From JAVDCA01 sp963819385 (GTDB taxonomy: Bacteria; Pseudomonadota; Alphaproteobacteria; Rhizobiales; Xanthobacteraceae), in NCBI GenBank assembly GCA_963819385.1, contig CAWFVV010000001.1, positions 620,001-684,000 on the forward strand: DNA of 64,000 bases, given 5' to 3'. Positions within the stretch are counted from its first letter, which is position 1. Each line of letters starts with the position of its first letter. Positions 57,171-64,000 of this stretch are shown here, one piece after another. The notes under the pieces are model-generated. The model searched no databases. It saw only the letters and a program-made list of their open reading frames with translations, and was not told the origin of the DNA. Made by a program: the position numbers and the translations under genes.

Positions 57171-57863
57171 ATGGCCGAGAGCGAAACGCCCATCATCTTC
57201 CTGCACGGCATCGAGCGCCACTACCAGCAGGGAGACGCGACGCTCGATATCCTCAAAGGCGTCGAGCTCGCCGTCTGGGCCGGCCAGTCGGTCGCGCTGA
57301 TCGCGCCGTCCGGCGCCGGCAAGTCGACCCTCCTGCATATCGCCGGGATGCTCGAGCGGCAGGACGCGGGCGAGGTCTACATCGGCGACCGGGCCACCTC
57401 GACGCTGAGCGACAGCGAGCGCACCCGCATCCGCCGCATGGATATCGGCTTCGTCTACCAGGCGCACCACCTGCTGCCGGAATTCAGCGCGCTCGAGAAC
57501 GTGATGCTGCCGCAGATGATCCGCGGCCTGTCGCGCCGCGAAGCGTCCGCGCGCAGCGCCGAGCTCCTGTCCTATCTGGGCCTCAAGGAGCGCCTGACGC
57601 ACCGTCCGTCCGAGCTCTCGGGCGGCGAGCAGCAGCGCGTCGCGATCGCGCGCGCCGTCGCCAACGCGCCGAAGGTGCTGCTCGCGGACGAGCCGACCGG
57701 CAACCTCGATCCGCGCACTTCCGAGCATGTGTTCGGGGCGCTGACCCAGCTCGTGCGCGCCTCCGGTCTCGCGGCCGTCATCGCGACCCACAACATGGAC
57801 ATCGCGTCCCGCATGGACCGCCGCGTCACGCTGCGCGACGGGAAGGTGGTGGAGCTAGAATAG
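57171..57863 (+). CDS. lolD: Lipoprotein-releasing system ATP-binding protein LolD
   Basis: The 230-residue ATPase has Walker A APSGAGKS (45-52), VYQAHHLLPEFSALENVMLPQ (the Q-loop region of LolD and MacB), signature LSGGEQQR and Walker B VLLADEPTGNLD. The His switch is in VIATHNMD. It powers lipoprotein extraction by the LolC permease encoded five bases upstream. The order proS-lolC-lolD is typical of alphaproteobacteria. Confidence 0.95.
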   Translation: MAESETPIIFLHGIERHYQQGDATLDILKGVELAVWAGQSVALIAPSGAGKSTLLHIAGMLERQDAGEVYIGDRATSTLSDSERTRIRRMDIGFVYQAHHLLPEFSALENVMLPQMIRGLSRREASARSAELLSYLGLKERLTHRPSELSGGEQQRVAIARAVANAPKVLLADEPTGNLDPRTSEHVFGALTQLVRASGLAAVIATHNMDIASRMDRRVTLRDGKVVELE

Positions 57864-57866
57864 GCT

Positions 57867-58080
57867 GTAGGGTGGGCAAAATTGCCTGCCGCGACGTCGC
57901 CGCGTGGGCAAAGGCGCATTAGCGAGCATCGTAGGGTGGGCAAAGGCGGCCGAGGTATTGGCTATTGGCCCAAGCCTTGTTCCGCCGTGCCCACGCCGGC
58001 ACGCCGATGACGCACGCGTGGGCACGGCGGATGGAGTCAGTGCATCACGACCGCTGGTCGGGCCGCCTTTGCCCACCCCA
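57867..58080. repeat. Composite GTAGGGTGGGCAAAG repeat cluster
   Basis: The region has GTAGGGTGGGCAAA at 57867 and again after ATC at about 57930, matching GCCTTTGCCCACCCCAC at the other end. GTGCCCACGCCGG and CGTGGGCACGGCGG pair inside. It is the same family as 15315-15401 but with an extra copy inserted or duplicated. It lies between the convergent lolD and the oxidase gene. Confidence 0.75.
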
Positions 58081-58098
58081 CGGCGCGTGCAAATTCAC

Positions 58099-59229
58099 TC
58101 AGTACCGCCAATCCTCGATCTTCATCAGCGGAAAGCCGCTGAACACGTGCGGCGGCGAGACCGCGGGCGCGGCATGCAGGTAGCTGCGGTCGAGCTCGGC
58201 GAACTTGGTGACGCCGAGGAGGCCGAGGCAGCGCTGCACCTCGTCCTCGAGAAGCTCGAGGAGCCGCACTACCGCTTCGGCGCCGCCGGCGCCGAGCGCA
58301 TAGCACTGCACGCGGCCGAGGCCGACCAGATGGGCGCCCGCCGCGATCGCCTTGACGATGTCGGTGCCGCGCACGAACCCGCCGTCGACCATCACCTTGG
58401 CCTTGCCGTCGACCGCCGCGACCACCTCGGGCAGCACGTCCATCGAGCCGCGGCCGTGGTCGAGCTGGCGCCCGCCGTGGTTGGACACATAGACGTAGTC
58501 GACGCCGTGCTCGACCGCGAGCTTGGCGTCCTCGGCGGTCGCGATGCCCTTGATGGCGAGCGGGATCTTGAAGTTCTTCTTGATGCGATCGACCGTGCGC
58601 CAGTCGAGCGCCGCCTGGTACTCGCGGCCCGATGCCTTGCGCCGGCCGCGCACGATATGGCGCTTGGCGATGTCGCGCTCGCGCCGGCTGTAGATCGCGG
58701 TATCGACGGTCAGGCAGAAGGCCGCATAGCCCTTGTCGATCGCGCGCCGCACATAGTCGTCGACCCAGGCGGCGTCGCCGCGCACATAGAGCTGGTAGAA
58801 GCGCAGCGCGTCGGGCGCCGCCTCGGCGACCTTCTCGAGGCCCGGCTCGCATACCGAGCTCAGCATGTGTCCGGCCCCGAAGGCGCCGGCGCCGCGCACC
58901 ACGTCGGCGGCCGCTTCCGGGTGGAAGCATTCGAGCGAGCCGACCGGCGCGAAGAATACCGGGATGCGGATCTTGCGGCCGAGCACCTCGACCGATGGAT
59001 CGATCTTGCTCACGTCGCGCAGCACGCGCGGCCGGAAGCCGAGCGAGTCGATCGCCAGGCGGTTGCGCCGCATCGTCGTCTCAGTCTCGGCGGCGCCGAC
59101 GATGTAGTCCCAGTCGTTCTGATTGAGGTTCTGGCGCGCCTTGGCGACGATCTCGTGCAGGGTCTGGAAGTCGTGGGTCGTGGTGGCGAGGCGCGCCGCG
59201 GCGGCTTGCTCGGGATTGTGCTGTTGCAT
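58099..59229 (-). CDS. FMN-dependent alpha-hydroxy-acid oxidase/dehydrogenase
   Basis: The 376-residue TIM-barrel flavoprotein has the family start TLHEIVAKARQNLNQNDWDYI, FFAPVGSLECFHPEA, FYQLYVRGD, the catalytic base His in VSNHGGRQLDHG and VMVDGGFVRGTDIVKAIAAGA (FMN phosphate site). It is in the group of L-lactate dehydrogenase LldD, glycolate oxidase and mandelate dehydrogenase; the substrate cannot be told from the sequence. ATG 59229 is followed by MQQHNPEQAAAARLATTTHD. It is transcribed toward the repeat cluster. Confidence 0.9.
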   Translation of the reverse strand: MQQHNPEQAAAARLATTTHDFQTLHEIVAKARQNLNQNDWDYIVGAAETETTMRRNRLAIDSLGFRPRVLRDVSKIDPSVEVLGRKIRIPVFFAPVGSLECFHPEAAADVVRGAGAFGAGHMLSSVCEPGLEKVAEAAPDALRFYQLYVRGDAAWVDDYVRRAIDKGYAAFCLTVDTAIYSRRERDIAKRHIVRGRRKASGREYQAALDWRTVDRIKKNFKIPLAIKGIATAEDAKLAVEHGVDYVYVSNHGGRQLDHGRGSMDVLPEVVAAVDGKAKVMVDGGFVRGTDIVKAIAAGAHLVGLGRVQCYALGAGGAEAVVRLLELLEDEVQRCLGLLGVTKFAELDRSYLHAAPAVSPPHVFSGFPLMKIEDWRY

Positions 59230-59315
59230 GGGCTTGACCGGCGGAGGGAGGGAAGGGTGTGCCCCGCCGTTCTAGCCCATGAGCCGGCGCAGTGGCTACG
59301 CCCTCGAGGGGACGC

Positions 59316-59387
59316 GTAGGATGGGTTGAGCGCAGCGAAACCCATCAACCGCGCGCGATGGGTTTCGCTGCGCCCAACCCATCCTAC
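59316..59387. repeat. GTAGGATGGGTTGAGCGCAGC palindromic repeat
   Basis: Arms GTAGGATGGGTTGAGCGCAG and CTGCGCCCAACCCATCCTAC, with CGAAACCCATC and GATGGGTTTCG inside, form an almost perfect hairpin with only a short ACCGCGCGC centre. It is another widespread Bradyrhizobium-type element, between the oxidase and the first DUF3551 gene. Confidence 0.85.
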
Positions 59388-59404
59388 GGCCGCCATCGCG
59401 GATA

Positions 59405-59647
59405 CTACCGCCGCGGGCTGCGCTGTGCGTTCTGGCCGGGCGCGCCGCGATAGTCGGGGTTCTGCACGCAGGCGCCGCCATTGCCGCCCGCGTTCTCGCG
59501 GCACTGCGCCAGCGTCTCGAACGCGCAGTAGGTCGAGCCGCTCATCGTATGGTCGATGTAGCACCACGGATAGTCGACGGCGTGCGCCGGCCGCGCGGTC
59601 GCGAACGTGGCGGCGAAGAGCGCGACGGCCGCGGCGAGCGTCTTCAT
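59405..59647 (-). CDS. DUF3551 family secreted protein 1
   Basis: The 80-residue protein has a signal peptide (MKTLAAAVALFAATFATARPAHA) and then VDYPWCYIDHTMSGSTYCAFETLAQC, GNGGACVQNPDYRG. The WC...YCAF...QC...GGxC..NPxYRG pattern with four cysteines is DUF3551, common in Bradyrhizobium relatives. Function unknown; the cysteines probably form disulfides in the periplasm. Start 59647 is chosen for the signal peptide. A second family member is divergent by only a small gap on the same strand. Confidence 0.85.
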   Translation of the reverse strand: MKTLAAAVALFAATFATARPAHAVDYPWCYIDHTMSGSTYCAFETLAQCRENAGGNGGACVQNPDYRGAPGQNAQRSPRR

Positions 59648-59692
59648 GCCTCGCCGCCGAAGATGTCGGTAAATCATTGGAGAGACCGTGTC

Positions 59693-59944
59693 CTAGTCGT
59701 GGTCGCGTGTCTTGCGGCCCCGCGTCGGCTGCGGGCCGCGGTAATACGGGCTGCGGATGCAGGTGCCGCCGATGCCGCTCAGCGTATCCATGCATTGCCG
59801 GTAGGTCGTGTAGTAGCAGCTCGTGGCGCCGATGCTCTTCGGATAGAGCGCGCACCACGGATAGTCGTAGGCGGACTGGGCATGACCGGCCGATGTTGCG
59901 GCCAACCATACGGCAACGACGGCGGCAGACTGGACGAGGCGCAT
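59693..59944 (-). CDS. DUF3551 family secreted protein 2
   Basis: The 83-residue protein has a signal peptide (MRLVQSAAVVAVWLAATSAGHAQ) and the motif YDYPWCALYPKSIGATSCYYTT, QCMDTLSGIGGTCIRSPYYRG. It is a clear paralogue of the neighbouring gene but well diverged. CCGGGAGACG upstream supports ATG 59944. Same strand and 45 bases upstream of gene 1, so both may be cotranscribed. Confidence 0.85.
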   Translation of the reverse strand: MRLVQSAAVVAVWLAATSAGHAQSAYDYPWCALYPKSIGATSCYYTTYRQCMDTLSGIGGTCIRSPYYRGPQPTRGRKTRDHD

Positions 59945-60119
59945 CGGACGTCTCCCGGCGAGGCCCTCCCGCTCGATCAACACCGCGCCCGGCAGCCTAT
60001 TCGGACGGTGCGCGAACATCGAGTGCACACGATCGCGTGAGGGGGCCGCCGTTTCTCGTCGCTTTGCCCTCGATGGCATCCGAATGGCTGCGACGCCGCC
60101 GGCCCTTGGACCGCGTTAT

Positions 60120-60812
60120 TCAGTCTTGGTGCCCGCCACCGCGACGCAAGCTGCCAATGCGAAGCGTACCGGGCATCATCCCGTGGCCCTGCGACTGGAG
60201 CTCGGACTTGGCTTGCCGGATAACGATCGCCGCCCCTTGCAGGGCGAGCATGGCCATGACCGCGGCGACGACGACGTCCGGCCAGCCGGCGCCTGTTCCA
60301 AACACGCCCGCTGCCGCAAGCAGCACCGCGAGATTGCCGAGAACGTCGTTGCGCGTGCAAATCCAGGCCGAGCGCATGTTGGCGTCTCCGGCGCGGTGCC
60401 GCCACAGCAACCAGAACGAGGCCGTATTGGCGACAAGCGCGGCAAGTCCGACGCCACCCATGGTGACGGCATGCGGGAGCGTGCCGTTGAACACGTGCCA
60501 TGCCGTGACCCCGAGCACCCAGACGCCGAAGAGCGCCATCGTCGCGCCCTTGGCGAGCGCTGCGGTCGCCCGGTAGCGCAACGCCATGCCGACCACGAAC
60601 AGGCTGATCGCGTAGTTGGCCGCGTCGCCGAGGAAGTCGACCGCATCCGCCTGCAATGCGGCTGAACCGGCGGCAAGCCCGGCGCTGATCTCGGCGCCGA
60701 ACATGGCGGTGTTGATCGCCAGCACCCACCACAGGACCCGCCGGTATGCGGCTTGCCGGAGCGGATCGCCGCCCGGGTCTGCATGGTGATGTTCGCAACA
60801 ATGCGCGCTCAT
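60120..60812 (-). CDS. CDF-family cation efflux transporter
   Basis: The 230-residue protein has six membrane segments and the N-terminal metal-binding tail MSAHCCEHHHADPGGD. The CDF site residues are the two Asp of VDFLGDAANY (helix 2) and Cys/Asp of CTRNDVLGN (helix 5), a variant of the usual H...D pair that occurs in part of the family. It lacks the long cytoplasmic C-terminal domain, so it is a short CDF. It exports divalent metals such as zinc, cobalt or cadmium; the metal is not predictable. Confidence 0.87.
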   Translation of the reverse strand: MSAHCCEHHHADPGGDPLRQAAYRRVLWWVLAINTAMFGAEISAGLAAGSAALQADAVDFLGDAANYAISLFVVGMALRYRATAALAKGATMALFGVWVLGVTAWHVFNGTLPHAVTMGGVGLAALVANTASFWLLWRHRAGDANMRSAWICTRNDVLGNLAVLLAAAGVFGTGAGWPDVVVAAVMAMLALQGAAIVIRQAKSELQSQGHGMMPGTLRIGSLRRGGGHQD

Positions 60813-61096
60813 GATTTGCCTGATTTGGATTCTGTAGTCCCTGCAGGGTCAACATATGGATGCGCTGACGATCGGACGAGGGCATGAATGGAAAAACTAC
60901 GTACGAACGTACAAGCGTTGTCGATCATCGCTACCTACCGTTCGAAAAGCTTGGCATCCGTGATGCCGCCAATCGGGGTGTCCCGTCGCGCACCGCATCC
61001 AAGGGGGCGCGCAAACGGGGCGTCCTGGCCACGTCACCCCCTCCACCTGCTCCTATCGAGCATGGGTCGAGGCCACCGGGACGACAGGAGATCAAA

Positions 61097-61408
61097 ATGA
61101 TTCGCTTCGCAATGAAGTCAGCGCTGCCCGTCGGGTTCATTCTCGGCTTGGCCTGTGCGGTTCCGGCGGTCACGATTGCACAAGCCCAAGCGCCGCGCGA
61201 CGCGCCCAACACACGCAACCTCAACGATCCGGCTGACGCGCGCGACCCTGGCGCCACACGCAACCTCAACGACCCTGCCGACGCACGCAATCTCAACGAT
61301 CCGGCTGACGCACGCAATCTCAACGATCCGGCTAACTCGCGCAATCTCAACGATCCGGTTGACGGGCGCAACATCGACGACAAGGCCAACAAGCGCGACG
61401 TCAAGTAA
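61097..61408 (+). CDS. Secreted RNLNDPADA-repeat protein
   Basis: The 103-residue protein starts MIRFAMKSALPVGFILGLAC with ACAGGAGATCAAA in front and has a signal peptide up to IAQAQA. The mature part is five nonapeptide repeats: RNLNDPADA (three times), RNLNDPANS and RNLNDPVDG, with RDPGAT between the first and second, then RNIDDKANKRDVK. It is highly charged and lacks cysteine. I do not recognise a function; an extended or disordered periplasmic protein that binds calcium or another ion is one idea. The next gene follows 165 bases later. Confidence 0.75.
   Translation: MIRFAMKSALPVGFILGLACAVPAVTIAQAQAPRDAPNTRNLNDPADARDPGATRNLNDPADARNLNDPADARNLNDPANSRNLNDPVDGRNIDDKANKRDVK
61214..61380 (+). 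repeat. 27-base tandem repeat (RNLNDPADA units)
   Basis: Units start at 61214, 61259, 61286, 61313, 61340 and 61367 (the last degenerate). The core CGCAATCTCAACGATCCGGC is repeated with few changes. The almost identical middle units suggest recent expansion or contraction by slippage within the coding sequence. Confidence 0.9.
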
Positions 61409-61573
61409 ACTGACGGCGAGGCTGCGCTCGGGCCGGCGCGACCTGCTGGTCGGGCCTGCGCGCGCAACGGTGGAGGATCAGGGAGCTTCGGCTCTCCTGA
61501 CGACATCGTTTTCCGTGACGGCGATCGCAGTCCGATACGCCGCATCTTGTCGGCATCGAAGCGAGACGCTGAC

Positions 61574-62455
61574 ATGAGATCCTCGTTTCTGGGGGCGGTA
61601 TTCCTGCTCGGTTCCGCCGCGGTCGGAGCGGGCGGCCTCGCTCCCGCATTTGCCGACGAAATGGCCGCCGGCAGGATACGCATCGAATACAGCGAGCCCA
61701 CCAATCCCGATCATCAGATTCTTCTTGCACAGCTCAAGGCACGCCGGGCGCTTGAGGATTTGCAAGCGATCTTCATGCCGTTCCGCCTCCCGCGCGACGT
61801 GACGCTACGGACGGTCGGGTGCAATGGCGTCGCGAATGCGTGGTATCAGGTCGTCGATGGCCAGCCGACCGTGTCGCTTTGCTACGAATATTTATACGAT
61901 CTCTGGGAGCGCCTGCCGACGATGGCGATGGAAGGAGGGGTCACCCCGACGGACGCGCTTATGGGTCAGCTATTTTTCACGGTCTCGCATGAAATCGGGC
62001 ATCTTCTGTTCGACGTCTTCAAGGTGCCGATATTCGGTCGCGAGGAAGACGCGGCCGACCAGTTCGCGACATATATGATGCTGCAATTCGGCGAGGGTGC
62101 GTATCGGCTGATCATGGGAGCAGCATGGTCGTACCGTGCGTTCATCATGGACTATCGGGGGAATCCGAAAGCCATCCTTCCGCTTGCCGCTTTTTCCAGC
62201 ACCCATTCACAACCGGAGGAGCGGTTCTACAACATGATGTGCGTCGCTTATGGCTCCGACGGGAAGCGTTTTGCCGGCCTCGTCGAGAAGGGGCTTCTCC
62301 CGGCCTCGCGAGCCGGGAACTGCAACTACGAGTTTGAGGTGCTGCAATTCGCATTCCAGCAGGGGATCGCGCCCCATCTCGATGAGGCGATGGCGGCCAA
62401 GGTGCTTGCGATGGATTGGCTGGCGGCGGCAATCCCGCCGCGCCCCATACGCTAG
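61574..62455 (+). CDS. DUF4344-type secreted metallopeptidase
   Basis: The 293-residue protein has a signal peptide (FLGAVFLLGSAAVGAGGLAPAFAD) and the gluzincin motif HEIGH at 139-143, with downstream EEDAAD (157-162) that supplies the third zinc ligand. The N-terminal IRIEYSEPTNPDHQILLAQL and CYEYLYDLWERLP also fit the DUF4344 family. It probably cleaves peptides in the periplasm or outside; no substrate is known. ATG 61574 is used. The nonapeptide-repeat gene upstream has the same direction, and the two may form a unit. Confidence 0.85.
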   Translation: MRSSFLGAVFLLGSAAVGAGGLAPAFADEMAAGRIRIEYSEPTNPDHQILLAQLKARRALEDLQAIFMPFRLPRDVTLRTVGCNGVANAWYQVVDGQPTVSLCYEYLYDLWERLPTMAMEGGVTPTDALMGQLFFTVSHEIGHLLFDVFKVPIFGREEDAADQFATYMMLQFGEGAYRLIMGAAWSYRAFIMDYRGNPKAILPLAAFSSTHSQPEERFYNMMCVAYGSDGKRFAGLVEKGLLPASRAGNCNYEFEVLQFAFQQGIAPHLDEAMAAKVLAMDWLAAAIPPRPIR

Positions 62456-62496
62456 CGTTGCGGCGAAGTGCTTTGACGTCTCGAGCAGGTCAGCGG

Positions 62497-63481
62497 TCAG
62501 GCGCACCGAGCGCGTTGCCACGCCCGGGGGCTTTGTCCGGTGACGCGTGCGAACGTGCGCGTGAGATGGGACTGATCGGCAAATCCCGCCTCCACGGCGA
62601 TCTGCGCGATCGGAAGATCGGTTTCCAGCAGAAGCTGCTCTGCCCTTGAGAATTCTCGCCCGCAGCAGCCACTGGTGCGGGGCGAGCCCCGTCGAGATCT
62701 TGAACGCCCGGCTGAAGTACGACCGCGACAATTTCACCAGGTCGGACACCGTTTGCAGCTGGACCTCATTGGCGAGATGGGCCGCAAAGTACTCGGTGAC
62801 GCAACGAAGCTGCCAGGGAGCCAGACGTCCGCGCGGGACCGACGGATTCTTGGATGTGTTCAGCCTTGCGAGCGCAAGCAGCAGCGCGATCGACAGGGTA
62901 TCGCCATAGAGTTGGCATCTCGGTTCGTCGTTTGCGCATTCCTCGGCGAACAGTTGAGCCAGATGCATGATGCCCGGATCGGAGAACATCAGTTGCGGCG
63001 TCCAAGCGTGGATCGGATCGATCTCGTCCTCCGCCATGCGCGCCAGTGTCGGGACATCGAACTGCAGCGTGAGGTGACGAAGAAAACGGACGTCGCTCGC
63101 GCGCCCGTGCGCGTCCAGACGCGCCGGGATGAAGCTGAGCGGACCGTCATGCGGGGGCGATCGACCGCGAAAGGCTTTCGATCGGATGTTCAAGTGTCCG
63201 CCGACCTCGTCGAGCACGACGGACAGCATCGGCCATTCGGACCCGAGGTCCACATGGAGCGCTCCCTCGCACCGCAGCTCTGCAATATGTGCGGACATCC
63301 CGGTCCACGATCTTTGCCAATACCTCGCCAGGCGAGCGCCCCGGTAGTCCGGCGCCGCCGCGTCCAGCCCGTCCGGTGCACAGAGGCGCGCCCGCGACGC
63401 GCCGAGCACGCTCAATTCGAGACTGAAGACGCGCCCGCGAGAAAGCTCGGTCCGGCCGGGAGCCACCCTTGCGGTGTGCAT
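62497..63481 (-). CDS. AraC-family transcriptional regulator (frame broken once)
   Basis: About 327 residues. The N-terminal part is a variable sensor domain, followed by the two helix-turn-helix motifs: LQTVSDLVKLSRSYFSRAFKISTGLAPHQWLLRARI and, after a shift, LPIAQIAVEAGFADQSHLTRTFARVTGQSP with the end WQRARCA. The frame changes at about 62642-62648 by one extra base in CTCAAGGGCAGAGC, so the written frame loses the second HTH. ATG 63481 is taken; a start at 63568 is possible. It converges on the metallopeptidase gene, so a regulatory link is not indicated. Confidence 0.85.
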
Positions 63482-63830
63482 GGTCTCTGCCTCGTTTGTC
63501 CCGATCGATCGCCCGTGATGGCGAGATGCCGCAATGGTCAAGGCAAATCCATTGGACCAAGGGGTCATCTATATTTTGGGACCGGTCGACCATCCTTTGG
63601 GATCGGGTCCACGCGTCGGGCCGTCATGCCGGCAGCGTCGTTTCGTCAGCGCCGTTTCGTCAGCAGGACAGCGCGACTGCTATCAGCCAGCTCATGGGGC
63701 CGGCCGCCAATCCGAAGGGCGTTGTTCTGCGGCGCTGACGGCAGGGGCCGGTCAATCGATCACGCCCGCACGTCGCATGGGGGGCGGGCGCGTCGCGCGT
63801 CGGGCGGCCCGTAAGCCGGTCGCGTCGCCA
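63482..63830. other. Upstream region of the AraC gene
   Basis: These 349 bases lie between the AraC gene and a DUF3551 gene that runs off the window. An AT-richer patch (TCATCTATATTTTGGGACCGG, about 63565-63586) may hold the AraC promoter. A direct repeat GTCGTTTCGTCAGC/GCCGTTTCGTCAGC is at about 63638-63665. No gene is supported. Confidence 0.4.
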
Positions 63831-64000
63831 TCAATAGGGCGACCAATCGCGCGACCGTCGACGATCGTAACGCGTGGGTCCGCGGTAGCCCGGATTTTGG
63901 ATGCAGGTGCCGCCGATGCCCGAAAGCGTCGTTTCGCACTGCTCGCGAGACGTGAAGTAGCACGACTGGCCACCGCCGCGGTCGCCCCGCAACGCACACC
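63831..64000 (-). CDS. DUF3551 family secreted protein 3, partial
   Basis: The frame entering from the right edge reads CALRGDRGGGQSCYFTSREQC and then ETTLSGIGGTCIQNPGYRGPTRY before ending RDWSPY at TGA 63831-63833. This is the C-terminal half of a third DUF3551 protein, closest in layout to copy 2 (TLSGIGGTCI shared). The start and signal peptide lie outside the window. A short open frame with no in-window start, so it is easily missed. Confidence 0.82.
   Translation of the reverse strand, partial: CALRGDRGGGQSCYFTSREQCETTLSGIGGTCIQNPGYRGPTRYDRRRSRDWSPY

Noticed and set aside
61214..61380. CRISPR-like short repeat array
   Set aside because: Units are contiguous without spacers and encode the nonapeptide RNLNDPADA in frame within a secreted protein.

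Overview
The window is a GC-rich chromosomal segment from an alphaproteobacterium, most likely a Hyphomicrobiales member near Bradyrhizobium, Rhodoplanes or Pseudolabrys. The evidence is the gene order tig-clpP-clpX-lon, a full 14-gene nuoA-N operon, short-form ProRS followed by lolC-lolD, DUF1467 and DUF3551 proteins, many Bug/TctC solute receptors, and several intergenic palindromic repeat families of the kind common in Bradyrhizobium relatives. No phage, IS element, CRISPR array or plasmid gene was seen.

Layout. 0-10 kb: a broken CVNH-type lectin gene at the edge, tRNA-Leu(UAG), the proteostasis block (trigger factor, ClpP, ClpX, Lon), signal peptidase I, tRNA-Val(UAC), a GNAT acetyltransferase, two HU-like DNA-binding proteins and tRNA-Asp(GUC). 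10-17 kb: a catabolic cluster with a Tat-exported metallo-beta-lactamase-fold hydrolase, two TctC receptors, an aldo/keto reductase, two SMP-30 lactonase-like proteins and a nitronate monooxygenase-like enzyme, then a degenerate CtaA paralogue. 18.7-27.5 kb: an SsuABC/TauABC-type transporter followed by a HisD-like, an SDR and a zinc dehydrogenase. That trio matches the sulfopropanediol (DHPS) dehydrogenase set HpsN/HpsO/HpsP, and a LacI regulator with palindromic operator candidates is divergently transcribed. 27.6-34 kb: an AtzG/AtzE-like amidase pair, an NHL beta-propeller, an alpha/beta hydrolase, a TctC receptor and a BKACE enzyme.

34.4-50.6 kb: nuoABCDEFGHIJKLMN, with four non-canonical genes inside the operon (a cupin after nuoB, a FlK-like thioesterase after nuoC, a small secreted protein after nuoD, a small membrane protein after nuoF). 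50.6-59.2 kb: birA, rnj, mce, DUF1467, proS, lolC, lolD and an FMN alpha-hydroxyacid oxidase. 59.4-64 kb: three DUF3551 secreted proteins (one cut by the window edge), a CDF transporter, a secreted nonapeptide-repeat protein, a DUF4344 metallopeptidase and an AraC regulator.

A striking property is about fifteen single-base indels, mostly one extra base, in conserved genes (clpX four, lon, nuoN, rnj, amidase two and others). Clean homology continues on the other frame each time, so sequence or consensus error is more likely than gene decay. Frames are described as they are, and the presumed intact product is named.
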